A stretch of 48,325 nt of DNA from CAYLHS01 sp964383535. Lineage in GTDB: Bacteria > Actinomycetota > Acidimicrobiia > Spongiisociales > UBA4744. Shown piece by piece: positions 9,026-17,003 of the stretch. The stretch's first letter is position 1. Each line of letters begins with the position of its first letter. The position numbers and the translations under genes were made by a program. The stretch covers positions 1 through 48,325 of the forward strand of contig CAYLHS010000005.1 in the NCBI GenBank assembly GCA_964383535.1, read 5' to 3'. The notes below the pieces were generated by a model. The model was not told the DNA's origin. It saw nothing but the letters and a program-made list of their open reading frames with translations, and ran no database searches.

Positions 9026-9591
9026 CGCTTCCCCAGTTCCTGCAATGCGAGCCTGAGCGACTCCTCCAAGGAGGCGTCCTCGGGCAGCGACACGATCACT
9101 TCGCGAAGCTCCGCCGGGGCATAGCCGAGTCCCTCGAGGGCAGCTCTGACGTCCGCCTGCGTGCTGGATTTCATGACATCCGCCTCTGCACCGACCATGC
9201 GGGGGCGGAGTTCGAGAATGAGCTTCTGCGCGCTTCGAGAACCGATCCCGGGAACCGCGGTGAGAGCGGCGGCATCCTCGGTCAGGACCGCGCGACGAAT
9301 CTCGTCGCTGCGGAGACTGGCCATCATGGCCATCGCCAACTTCGGCCCAACACCGGAGGCTGCCAAGAGCAGTCGGAACAGGTCACGATCCGCCTGGTCG
9401 ACGAATCCGTACAGATCCAGGGCGTCTTCCCGGACATGCAGGTGCGTGTGCACGGTCGTTTCGGCCTCGTTGGCGCCGAGATGTCCCAGGTCCCTCGGAG
9501 TCATCGCGATCTCAACACCGACACCGCCCACGCCCAGCACGATCCTGTCCGTTCCACGTGACAGGATCGTTCCGTGCAACACCGCGATCAC
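9022..9591 (-). CDS. ruvA: Holliday junction DNA helicase RuvA
   Basis: Tetrameric junction-binding partner of RuvB. I place the start at the GTG at 9591 (protein MIAVLHGTILSRG, 189 aa). This matches the family N-terminus and overlaps the ruvC stop as GTGA; an in-frame ATG 13 codons upstream would add non-homologous residues. Visible features are the OB-fold N-domain, two helix-hairpin-helix segments (LLAASGVGPKLAMA and LTAVPGIGSRSAQKL) and the C-terminal RuvB-binding domain (ALEGLGYAPAE). Confidence 0.95.
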   Translation of the reverse strand: MIAVLHGTILSRGTDRIVLGVGGVGVEIAMTPRDLGHLGANEAETTVHTHLHVREDALDLYGFVDQADRDLFRLLLAASGVGPKLAMAMMASLRSDEIRRAVLTEDAAALTAVPGIGSRSAQKLILELRPRMVGAEADVMKSSTQADVRAALEGLGYAPAELREVIVSLPEDASLEESLRLALQELGKR

Positions 9592-10064
9592 GGAACCCTC
9601 CTCGACAGAGCCCGCTGTTGGAGGTGACACAGAGCGATCGCGACGGCATCGGCAGCGTCGGGGGGCGAAGGTGGCTCCGAGAGACCCATCCGAGCAGCGA
9701 CCATGCGTTGTACCTGCTCCTTCGGGGCGCGTCCATAGCCTGCGACCGCAGACTTCACCGCAGAGGGACTGTATTCCACCACGGGAACGCCGAGTTCGGC
9801 GGCGGCGATCATCGCGGCCCCCGAGGCACGCACAACCGATGTCGCTGTTTGGAGATTGCGGTTGACGAAGACCTGCTCGATCGCCATCACCGCCGGCGAG
9901 AACTCCACGATCAACCCTGTGAGGTCACGATGAATCTCCGCGAGTCGGGTGGGAACGGGATTTGCCGGGTCCGTCCTGATGACCCCGAGCGCAACCACCT
10001 CACCGCTGCCGACGATCGCATAGCCGGTCGTGGTCAACCCGGGATCGATGCCGAGAACGAACAT
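9588..10064 (-). CDS. ruvC: Crossover junction endodeoxyribonuclease RuvC
   Basis: Resolves Holliday junctions by paired nicks. The 158-aa protein has the RNase H-like start FVLGIDPGLTTTGYA with the first catalytic Asp, AIEQVF with the catalytic Glu, and PPDAADAVAIAL with the last acidic pair. Length is normal. It begins with ATG at 10064, after a 43-bp gap from yebC, and leads the ruvCAB overlap chain. Confidence 0.96.
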   Translation of the reverse strand: MFVLGIDPGLTTTGYAIVGSGEVVALGVIRTDPANPVPTRLAEIHRDLTGLIVEFSPAVMAIEQVFVNRNLQTATSVVRASGAAMIAAAELGVPVVEYSPSAVKSAVAGYGRAPKEQVQRMVAARMGLSEPPSPPDAADAVAIALCHLQQRALSRRVP

Positions 10065-10107
10065 ATGTACGGGAGTGTAACCGGCGACTCCGACGACCTC
10101 ACGACTA

Positions 10108-10848
10108 TCAGGTCATCAACTCGGCCAGGACGTCATCCGGGATGTCGAAGTTCGCGAACACCTCTTGGACGTCGTCGAGATCCTCGAGCGCGTCCACGAG
10201 GCGCAGGATCTTTGGGGCGGTTGCGCGATCGACGGAAACGACGGACTTCGGAAGATGGGTCACTTCCGCGCTCTCGATCTCCGCCGCTACCGCTGCCACG
10301 GCATCCCTCACGACCGTGAACAATGCCGGTTCGCTGATCACCTCGAACGTCGAGTCGGCAGGTCGGACGTCCTCAGCACCTGCGTCGAGTGCTGCGAGCA
10401 TGATGTCGTCCTCGTCCCCTCTCGCAACGACGTACCCCTTCTGTTCGAACAGGTACGAGACAGATCCGGGCTCGCCGAGGTTCCCACCGTTGCGCGAGAA
10501 CGTCGATCTGACATCGGAGGCGGCCCTGTTTCTGTTGTCCGTCAGGATCTGCAGAAAGAGCGCGACCCCACCGGGACCGTACCCTTCATACCAGTACTGC
10601 TTGTAGTCGACCCCTTCGACCTCGCCCGTCCCCCGCTTGATCGCTCGATCGATGTTGTCGTTGGGCACCGAAGCCGCCTTCGCCTTCTCGATAGCGTTCG
10701 CGAGTGTGGCGTTCCCGACAGGGTCGCCACCGCCTTCCCTGGCTGCGACTTCGACGGCCTTGACGAGCTTCGCGAACAGTTTGCCCCGCTGCGCGTCCTT
10801 GGCGCCCTTCTTGTGCTTGATCGTCGACCACTTGGAATGTCCGGACAT
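10108..10848 (-). CDS. yebC: YebC/PmpR family protein
   Basis: Begins MSGHSKWSTIKHKKGAKDAQ, the family signature, and is 246 aa long as usual. Members are described as DNA-binding regulators (PmpR type) or as factors helping ribosomes through proline runs; the sequence does not decide between them. The ATG at 10848 overlaps the pdxT stop as TGATG. A GGAG lies 7 nt upstream inside pdxT. Placement between pdxST and ruvC is conserved in actinobacteria. Confidence 0.95.
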   Translation of the reverse strand: MSGHSKWSTIKHKKGAKDAQRGKLFAKLVKAVEVAAREGGGDPVGNATLANAIEKAKAASVPNDNIDRAIKRGTGEVEGVDYKQYWYEGYGPGGVALFLQILTDNRNRAASDVRSTFSRNGGNLGEPGSVSYLFEQKGYVVARGDEDDIMLAALDAGAEDVRPADSTFEVISEPALFTVVRDAVAAVAAEIESAEVTHLPKSVVSVDRATAPKILRLVDALEDLDDVQEVFANFDIPDDVLAELMT

Positions 10849-11423
10849 CAGGCTGCTCCCATGCTCAGCGCCATCTTATGTATTCGCGCGTCTCCGGTCA
10901 GTTCGGGATGAAAGGCCGCGGCCACGACATTCCCTTCCCGAACCAAGACAGGATGACCGTCGACCTCGGCCAGCACCTCCACGTCGTTCCCCACCCGCTC
11001 GACCCACGGGGCGCGGATGAAGACGGCATGGAACGGCGCATCGAGACCCTTCACGTCGAGGTCGACCTCGAAGGAGTCGTTCTGGCGACCGAACGCGTTT
11101 CGTTGCACGGTGGCGTCCAGCACACGGAGCAAGAGCTGTGACCCCTCCGTGACGCCCGACGCTAGGAAGATCATGCCAGCGCACGTCCCGAACGTGGGCA
11201 ATCCACCGTGGATCGCCTCCCGCAGTGGTTCCACCAATCCGAAGCGGTCGGCGAGCCGGGCGATGGTCGTCGATTCGCCACCCGGGAGCACCAATCCATC
11301 CAGCCCGTCGAGATCGACGGGCTGTCGCACCTCGCGCGGGCTCCAACCCAGCGATCGAAGGAGCTGCGCGTGCTCGCGAACGTCGCCCTGGAGGGCGACG
11401 ACCCCGATGTCTCCCACGCTCAC
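10848..11423 (-). CDS. pdxT: Pyridoxal 5'-phosphate synthase glutaminase subunit PdxT
   Basis: Releases ammonia from glutamine for PdxS. The 191-aa protein has the oxyanion region LVLPGGESTT, the catalytic Cys in TFGTCAGMIFLA, and the His-Glu of the triad in AAAFHPEL. I chose the GTG at 11423, which overlaps the pdxS stop as GTGA. A TTG one codon earlier and a GTG two codons later are possible. It supplies PLP, the cofactor needed by the two PLP enzymes at 33-36 kb. Confidence 0.95.
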   Translation of the reverse strand: MSVGDIGVVALQGDVREHAQLLRSLGWSPREVRQPVDLDGLDGLVLPGGESTTIARLADRFGLVEPLREAIHGGLPTFGTCAGMIFLASGVTEGSQLLLRVLDATVQRNAFGRQNDSFEVDLDVKGLDAPFHAVFIRAPWVERVGNDVEVLAEVDGHPVLVREGNVVAAAFHPELTGDARIHKMALSMGAA

Positions 11424-12301
11424 CAACCTCGCGTCTGGAGCAACTCCGATTCGGAGAGTTCGGACAGTTCGATGCCGTGCATCGGCTCGCCGAGCCCTCG
11501 GGACACTTTCGCGACCATCGCCGGGTCCTGATAGAACGTGACGGCCTCGACGATCGCTCGAGCACGCGGCGCGGGATCCTCACTCTTGAAGATGCCTGAC
11601 CCCACGAAGACACCTTCACACCCGAGCTGCATCATGAGCGCCGCGTCGGCTGGAGTCGCCACTCCCCCTGCGGCGAAGTTGACGACGGCGAGCTTGCCCG
11701 TCTCTGCTACTTCCTGCACCAACGAGAGCGGTGCGCCGAGATTCTTGGCGGCGGCCCCCAGTTCCTCCGGTCCCATTGTCGTAAGCGACTTCATCTCGCG
11801 GGTGACGGTCCTCATGTGCCGGACTGCTTCCACGATGTTGCCGGTACCGGCTTCTCCCTTGGTCCGAATCATCGCAGCGCCTTCGCCGATGCGCCGCAGC
11901 GCCTCACCGAGGTTCCGTGCGCCGCATACGAATGGCGTCGTGAACTGCCACTTGTCGATGTGGTGCTCTTCGTCGGCCGGCGTGAGCACTTCGCTCTCGT
12001 CGATGTAGTCCACGCCGAGGGCCTGGAGCACCTGGGCTTCCACGAAGTGGCCAATGCGAGCCTTCGCCATGACAGGGATGCTCACCGCGGCCATGATCTC
12101 CTCGACCTTGGTGGGGTCCGCCATTCTGGCGACGCCACCTTCCTTACGAATATCGGCGGGGACACGCTCGAGCGCCATCACAGCGACAGCACCTGCCTCT
12201 TCGGCGATCTTCGCCTGCTCGGCATTGACGACGTCCATGATCACGCCGCCCTTGAGCATCTCTGCCAGTCCTCGTTTCACCAGATCGGTCCCACGTTCCA
12301 C
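11420..12301 (-). CDS. pdxS: Pyridoxal 5'-phosphate synthase lyase subunit PdxS
   Basis: Builds PLP from ribose 5-phosphate, glyceraldehyde 3-phosphate and PdxT-derived ammonia. The roughly 293-aa TIM barrel has GGVIMDVVNAEQAKIAEEAG at its start, the lysine-bearing segments MAKARIGHF and TPFVCGARNLGEALRR, and FAAGGVATPADAALMM with the phosphate loop. Upstream lies AAGGAGG. The GTG at 12301 is 8 nt away, better spaced than the GTG at 12307, so I start there. It ends by overlapping pdxT. Confidence 0.96.
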   Translation of the reverse strand: MERGTDLVKRGLAEMLKGGVIMDVVNAEQAKIAEEAGAVAVMALERVPADIRKEGGVARMADPTKVEEIMAAVSIPVMAKARIGHFVEAQVLQALGVDYIDESEVLTPADEEHHIDKWQFTTPFVCGARNLGEALRRIGEGAAMIRTKGEAGTGNIVEAVRHMRTVTREMKSLTTMGPEELGAAAKNLGAPLSLVQEVAETGKLAVVNFAAGGVATPADAALMMQLGCEGVFVGSGIFKSEDPAPRARAIVEAVTFYQDPAMVAKVSRGLGEPMHGIELSELSESELLQTRGW

Positions 12302-12314
12302 GTTCACTTCCTCC

Positions 12315-13370
12315 TTACCCCTTGATTCTACCGACAGACCGTTCGATGGCCTTCTCGTAGAGCTCGATCCACCGCGGGAGGATCCGACTCCAATCGAACT
12401 CGTTTGCCCTGGCTTTGGCAGCGATCCCTTGCCGTCGCACTCGTTCGGGGTCCGTGAGGAGTTCAACGAGTGACTGTGCGAGACGCACCGGGTCGTTGAC
12501 GGGAACCTGCTCGGCAACGCCGCCCGCGACACTCACGAATGCCGGCAGGTCGGTGGAGACGACAGCGCACCCGGCGGCCATGGCTTCGACAAGGGTGATC
12601 CCGAAGCTCTCGCCTCCCGTGTTCGGCGCGCAGAAGACGGACGACGACGAAAGGACTTCACGTTTGCGCCGGTCGGGGACGGTACCCTCGAATCTGATCC
12701 CGGTCGCTTCGTCGTCTCTTCTCGCCCCAACGACAACCAGCTCCGCGTCGGGAACCGCCCTCTCGACGATCGGCCAGGCACCAAGCAGCACGTCGAGGCC
12801 TTTGCGAGGGTCGTCGCGCCCGACGAACGCGACTCGATGAGCACTCCTCCGCTGAGCAGTGAACCCTGCGACGTCGACGGCGTTGGGCACGATCTCCACG
12901 CCGGGAGCAAACCCTTCGACAGCTGTTGCCGCCTCCGCGCTGACCGCCGTCAGTACATCGATTCGCTCCACGAGATGCGCGAGGAGCGGACCGCCGAACT
13001 TGTAGACGGCTCTGACGACGGCGGCGGGCTCCGCGTGAAATGTCCCCACGGTGGGAGTCTCAGCGCCGATCCATGCTGCGGGCCCGACAACGGGAAGGAG
13101 GGGTTCGTGCACGTGCACCACTTCCGCTCCGCCTATCGCCTCTTTCACCCGCTGGATCGCGCCCGGCTCCAAACACACCGGAGCCACAGCGTCGTTCGAT
13201 TCGATATCGGTGATGCCGCCGACGGACGTCCAGGTCCCATCGGATCTCCCTGGACCGACGAGGGTCACACTGTGTCCAATCCGGGTGAGTTGCTCGCGGA
13301 GTTGCAGCGCCTGTTCCTGTACGCCGCCGTGCCTGTCAAGCGCATACGGGCTGACGATCGCGAGCTTCAC
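12315..13370 (-). CDS. GT4 family glycosyltransferase, PimA-like
   Basis: The 351-aa protein has the GT-B fold pattern: N-terminal SPYALDRHGGVQEQALQL glycine-rich loop, HVHEPLLP, VGTFHAE, the linker VGRDDPRKGLDVLL and the donor-site E(x7)E motif region ESFGITLVEAMAAG. In Mycobacterium the gene at this position is PimA, which transfers mannose from GDP-mannose to phosphatidylinositol on the cytosolic membrane face. Conserved order pgsA-acyltransferase-glycosyltransferase supports the same role here, though substrate cannot be read from sequence. The GTG at 13370 overlaps the acyltransferase stop as GTGA. Confidence 0.85.
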   Translation of the reverse strand: MKLAIVSPYALDRHGGVQEQALQLREQLTRIGHSVTLVGPGRSDGTWTSVGGITDIESNDAVAPVCLEPGAIQRVKEAIGGAEVVHVHEPLLPVVGPAAWIGAETPTVGTFHAEPAAVVRAVYKFGGPLLAHLVERIDVLTAVSAEAATAVEGFAPGVEIVPNAVDVAGFTAQRRSAHRVAFVGRDDPRKGLDVLLGAWPIVERAVPDAELVVVGARRDDEATGIRFEGTVPDRRKREVLSSSSVFCAPNTGGESFGITLVEAMAAGCAVVSTDLPAFVSVAGGVAEQVPVNDPVRLAQSLVELLTDPERVRRQGIAAKARANEFDWSRILPRWIELYEKAIERSVGRIKG

Positions 13371-14233
13371 GATGTGCGCCTATCGGAGGGCCAATTGGGC
13401 TGCACGATGTGCCACTGCTCAGGGGCCCTCCGAATGAGTTCCTCGAGTGCAGCAGCAATCCTCCGAGTTCCTTCGACGATCCGCTCCTCCACCGTTCCCG
13501 ACTGGGGCATCTCGACGGGAGCCTCGACCACGAGTCGGTGGCCACGCCCTTTCTTGAAATACGCAGCGACCGGGAAGACAGGGACACCGTGTCGCATTCC
13601 CAAAGCGGCGGCGCCCGCGGGCATCGACGTCACCTCGCCGAAGAACTCGACATTCACCCCTCCAGTCTTCACGTTTCGATCCATGACGAGCGCGACCGCG
13701 GCACCGCGGTCCAGTGCCTCACCAAGTCGATTCATGATGTTCGGCTCATTCGCGAGGACGACATCGATGCCGAGTTGACGTCGTACGTCGATGAACCAGT
13801 CCACGACATCGCTGTCCGGCAGCGCTTCAGCGACTGCGAGGAGTTCCAAACCGATGTCGTGTGCGACGGTGCCCGCCACTTCCCAGTTGCCGATATGGGG
13901 CAGCGCGAAGATCATGCCGGTCCCTTGGTCGCGCGCCGCCTCTGCCCGTTCGACCCCGACCCTGTCGATGGAGCGCAGTATCGCCGGCACTCGGCGGGGC
14001 CGCACCCAGAAGGCCTCCGCCCAGTACCGGCCGTAGGCTCCGAACGCTGCCAAGGCGGTGTCTTCTACTTCATGTTCGGATCCGATTGCCCGCGTCACGT
14101 GGCGGATGTTCATGCGGCGTCGCCGACCTGCCCGGCCGAACGAGAAGCGGCCGGCTCGCACTCCTGCGGCACGCACGATCGGCTCCGGCAACCAGCCGGC
14201 CATGGCGATCCCCGCCCGGTACAGCCTGTTCAC
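13367..14233 (-). CDS. Lysophospholipid/PIM acyltransferase, HtrB/PatA-like
   Basis: The 288-aa protein belongs to the LpxL/HtrB-fold acyltransferases. The catalytic H(x4)E motif is visible in FALPHIGNWEVAG, followed by the conserved VMDRNVKTGGVNVEFFGE region and GVPVFPVAAYF. In Mycobacterium the equivalent gene (PatA) acylates the mannose of phosphatidylinositol mannosides at the membrane. I place the start at the GTG at 14233, which overlaps the pgsA stop as GTGA; in-frame sequence further upstream is the antisense shadow of pgsA. The target is inferred from neighbours only. Confidence 0.85.
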   Translation of the reverse strand: MNRLYRAGIAMAGWLPEPIVRAAGVRAGRFSFGRAGRRRRMNIRHVTRAIGSEHEVEDTALAAFGAYGRYWAEAFWVRPRRVPAILRSIDRVGVERAEAARDQGTGMIFALPHIGNWEVAGTVAHDIGLELLAVAEALPDSDVVDWFIDVRRQLGIDVVLANEPNIMNRLGEALDRGAAVALVMDRNVKTGGVNVEFFGEVTSMPAGAAALGMRHGVPVFPVAAYFKKGRGHRLVVEAPVEMPQSGTVEERIVEGTRRIAAALEELIRRAPEQWHIVQPNWPSDRRTS

Positions 14234-14802
14234 GCGTCGAGTCGTTTCCAGCCGATCCAGAACCGCTGAGCGACGGTGATCCACACGAGCGCCACCATCA
14301 CCCACAACATCGGTCCGATCAGCCCTGACAAGATCCCGGCACCGAAGAGGATCAGACGCTCGGCCCGCCCCATGATCCCGCCTCGCCCGTCGACGCCGAC
14401 GGTCTCCACCTTCGCCCGCAGGTACGAGATCAGAAGTGAACCACCCAGTGAGGCAACGCACAGCGCAACCCACGTCGGCGAATCCGAGACGGCCAGCGCC
14501 AGACCCGTCCACATCGCCGTCTCTTCCACTCGGTCCGTCACCGAGTCCAGCAGCGCTCCCCGCGCCGAGACGCTCCCCCGCGCTCTGGCGACCGCACCAT
14601 CGAGGGCATCGATCGCCGACCCCAACAGGACGGCTCCCACGCCGAGTTGCAGTCGCCCGGCCGCGATCAGCACAGCCCCCGCGAGTGCGATGAGCAAGCC
14701 AAACAAGGTGACATGCCACGCGCGCACACCAACTCTGACGAGCGCCTTTCCGATCGGAGCGAACAAGATGTTGGCTCTCCGGCGGGCCTTGAGTTCGATC
14801 AT
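14230..14802 (-). CDS. pgsA: CDP-alcohol phosphatidyltransferase (PgsA / PIP synthase-like)
   Basis: Integral membrane enzyme joining CDP-diacylglycerol to a polar alcohol. The family signature D(x2)DG(x2)AR(x8)G(x3)D(x3)D is complete, from DALDGAVAR to ALLDSVTDR. About six hydrophobic helices follow. In Mycobacterium the syntenic gene makes phosphatidylinositol phosphate, the base of PIM lipids; this is the likeliest role. The start is ATG 14802 (190 aa). A GTG seven codons earlier is possible. It is divergent from the EF-G paralogue across an 84-bp spacer. Confidence 0.88.
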   Translation of the reverse strand: MIELKARRRANILFAPIGKALVRVGVRAWHVTLFGLLIALAGAVLIAAGRLQLGVGAVLLGSAIDALDGAVARARGSVSARGALLDSVTDRVEETAMWTGLALAVSDSPTWVALCVASLGGSLLISYLRAKVETVGVDGRGGIMGRAERLILFGAGILSGLIGPMLWVMVALVWITVAQRFWIGWKRLDA

Positions 14803-14829
14803 GGGTGCAGCAACGTACCACACCAGGAC

Positions 14830-14863
14830 GGCAGGATGAGGGGCAGTGTCCTGCCACTAGAAT
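14830..14863 (+). promoter_or_regulatory. Candidate promoter with 7-bp dyad upstream of EF-G paralogue
   Basis: A perfect inverted repeat GGCAGGA (14830-14836) / TCCTGCC (14849-14855) precedes TAGAAT (14858-14863), a good -10 match. The predicted transcript would begin near 14870, with AGGAGG just before the GTG at 14887. No clear -35 is seen. The dyad is well placed to be an operator or an activator site. This is inferred from sequence alone. Confidence 0.4.
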
Positions 14864-14886
14864 CGTCCGAAACATCAGGAGGTCAC

Positions 14887-16932
14887 GTGGTCTCGGAGAA
14901 CATACGGAATGTCGCACTGGTCGGTCACGGCGGAAGCGGGAAGACCTCCCTCGCCGAAGCGCTGCTCTTCACCGCCGGACAGACCACTCGACTGGGACGC
15001 ACCGAGGATGGCAACACCGTCACCGATCATGAGCCCGAGGAGATCGAGCGCGAGCTGTCTCTCGGGCTCGCAACCGCATCGTTCCCCTGGGGCGCACAGA
15101 GGATCACGATCATCGACACCCCGGGCTATGCCGATTTCGTGGGAGATGCTCGCTCTGCACTCAGGGCCGCCGACATGGCCGTCTTCGTCGTGTCGGGTGT
15201 CGACGGCGTCGAGGTACAGACCGAGGCGCTGTGGGAGTTCGCCGGCGAAGAGGGGATCCCACGAATCATCTTCGTGAACAAACTCGACCGCGAGCGCGCG
15301 TCGTTCCAACAGACTCTCGGGCAACTCCGTACGACGTTCGGAAAAGGTGTAGCCCCGGTACAGGTTCCGATCGGATCCGAGACAGAGCTCTCGGGCCTGG
15401 TCCGAGTTGTCTCGAACACCGCCGTCGAGTACTCGGGCGGCAATCCCAAAGGAAGCCCGGGTACCGCACCGGATTCGATGCGGGATGTGCTCGCGGAAAT
15501 GCACACGGCGCTCGTCGAGTCGGTCGTCGAGACCAGCGACGAGCTGCTGGAGGCCTACTTCGACGGCGTCGAACCCGACAGACCGACAATCGTCGAGATC
15601 ACTCGTTCGAGCATTCTCACCGGCGAGATCCAACCGGTGTTGTGTGGATCTGCGACGCAGCTCATCGGCATCGACACGCTCGCCGACTTCATCGCCGAGT
15701 TCGGACCCAGTCCGCTGGAGCGTTCTGCCATACCACTCAAGGGAGGCGGGACCCTCTCATTCGACGACGGTCCCGTCGCATACGTGTTCAAGACCACGTC
15801 CGACCCCTACGTAGGGCGGATTTCTCTTCTGCGCGTCTACTCGGGGACGGTCAAAGCCGACGATGTCCTCGAGTCCTCGTCGGGCGTGAAGGTGCGTGTC
15901 CACAACCTGTTCACCATGCAGGGCAAAGAGCACAACGATGCGGCGGAATTGGTGGCCGGCGACATCGCAGCAGTCGCCAAGATCGAGGACCTCAGCCCCG
16001 GTGACACGCTGCACACGCCCGGATCGTCCGTGGAGATCGCACCCGTGGCAATGCCGCGCCCTGTCATGAGCGTCGTCGTTTCCCCTCACTCCTCTCAGGA
16101 CGAAGAGAAGCTCTCGACGGCGCTCGCGAGGATCACCGAGGAGGACCCGACACTCGAGGTCGAGCGACGAGCCGAGACGAAGGAAACAGTCCTTTCCGGC
16201 CTCGGCGACACCCACCTCGATGTCACCGTTGCACGCCTTGCTCGCAAGTTCGGGGTGGAAGTGGAGACGTCGATCCCGACGGTTCCCTATCGGGAAACGA
16301 TCGCGGCGAGCGCGGAGGCCGAAGGCAAGCACAAGAAGCAGAGCGGGGGACGGGGCCAATTTGGCGTGGCGTTCGTCCGATTTGAACCTCTGCCTCGGGG
16401 CTCCGGCTATGAGTTCGTCGACGCGATCAAAGGTGGATCCATTCCGCGCCAGTACATCCCCGCCGTTGACAAGGGCGTCCAGGAGGGCCTCGAGAGAGGG
16501 CTGGTCGCCGGGTACCCCGTCACGGACGTCCGAGCAACCGTGTACGACGGCAAGTATCACTCGGTCGACTCGGACGAGTTGTCGTTTCGGATGGCTGGGA
16601 TCATGGCCGTGCGAGCGGCGGCCCCGAACCTCCGAGCCACCCTTCTCGAGCCGATCGTGAAGGCCCGGATCACCGTACCCGAGGACTACATGGGTGACGT
16701 CATCGGTGACCTCAACGCCAAGCGGGGAAGGGTGCTGGGTATGGACTCGGACGGTCGGTATCGGATCGTGACCGCAGAGGTCCCACTCGCGGAGATGCAG
16801 CGCTACGCGATCGACCTCAGGTCGATGACCGGAGGACGGGGTAGTTTTGAAATCGGGTTTGATCACTATGAGGAGGTTCCGAGGCAGGAAGCCCAGAAAG
16901 TCATCGCTTCCGCCCACGAGGAAGAGGCGTAG
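14887..16932 (+). CDS. Elongation factor G-like GTPase (EF-G2 type)
   Basis: The 681-aa protein has the EF-G layout: GTPase domain with G1 GHGGSGKTS (residues 13-21), G3 DTPGYADF (77-84) and G4 NKLD (131-134); domain II (YVFKTTSDPYVGRISLLRVYSG), domain III/IV and a C-terminal domain V ending GSFEIGFDHYEEVP. Switch I differs from canonical EF-G: the usual EQERGITI is replaced by a divergent EIERELSLGLA. That and the lack of nearby rpsL/rpsG/tuf genes suggest an EF-G paralogue rather than the main translocase. Start is GTG 14887 behind AGGAGG. True role unknown. Confidence 0.88.
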   Translation: MVSENIRNVALVGHGGSGKTSLAEALLFTAGQTTRLGRTEDGNTVTDHEPEEIERELSLGLATASFPWGAQRITIIDTPGYADFVGDARSALRAADMAVFVVSGVDGVEVQTEALWEFAGEEGIPRIIFVNKLDRERASFQQTLGQLRTTFGKGVAPVQVPIGSETELSGLVRVVSNTAVEYSGGNPKGSPGTAPDSMRDVLAEMHTALVESVVETSDELLEAYFDGVEPDRPTIVEITRSSILTGEIQPVLCGSATQLIGIDTLADFIAEFGPSPLERSAIPLKGGGTLSFDDGPVAYVFKTTSDPYVGRISLLRVYSGTVKADDVLESSSGVKVRVHNLFTMQGKEHNDAAELVAGDIAAVAKIEDLSPGDTLHTPGSSVEIAPVAMPRPVMSVVVSPHSSQDEEKLSTALARITEEDPTLEVERRAETKETVLSGLGDTHLDVTVARLARKFGVEVETSIPTVPYRETIAASAEAEGKHKKQSGGRGQFGVAFVRFEPLPRGSGYEFVDAIKGGSIPRQYIPAVDKGVQEGLERGLVAGYPVTDVRATVYDGKYHSVDSDELSFRMAGIMAVRAAAPNLRATLLEPIVKARITVPEDYMGDVIGDLNAKRGRVLGMDSDGRYRIVTAEVPLAEMQRYAIDLRSMTGGRGSFEIGFDHYEEVPRQEAQKVIASAHEEEA

Positions 16933-17003
16933 GGAGGAAGTCACACGAATCGGACGAGGGCATCCCCCTCGGGCATGCTCTCGACACGGCCCAAGGAGGC
17001 ACC

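Noticed and set aside
16955..16971. CGAGGG/CCCTCG hairpin between EF-G paralogue and citrate synthase
   Set aside because: Six-bp stem without T-run; the two genes could still be co-transcribed.
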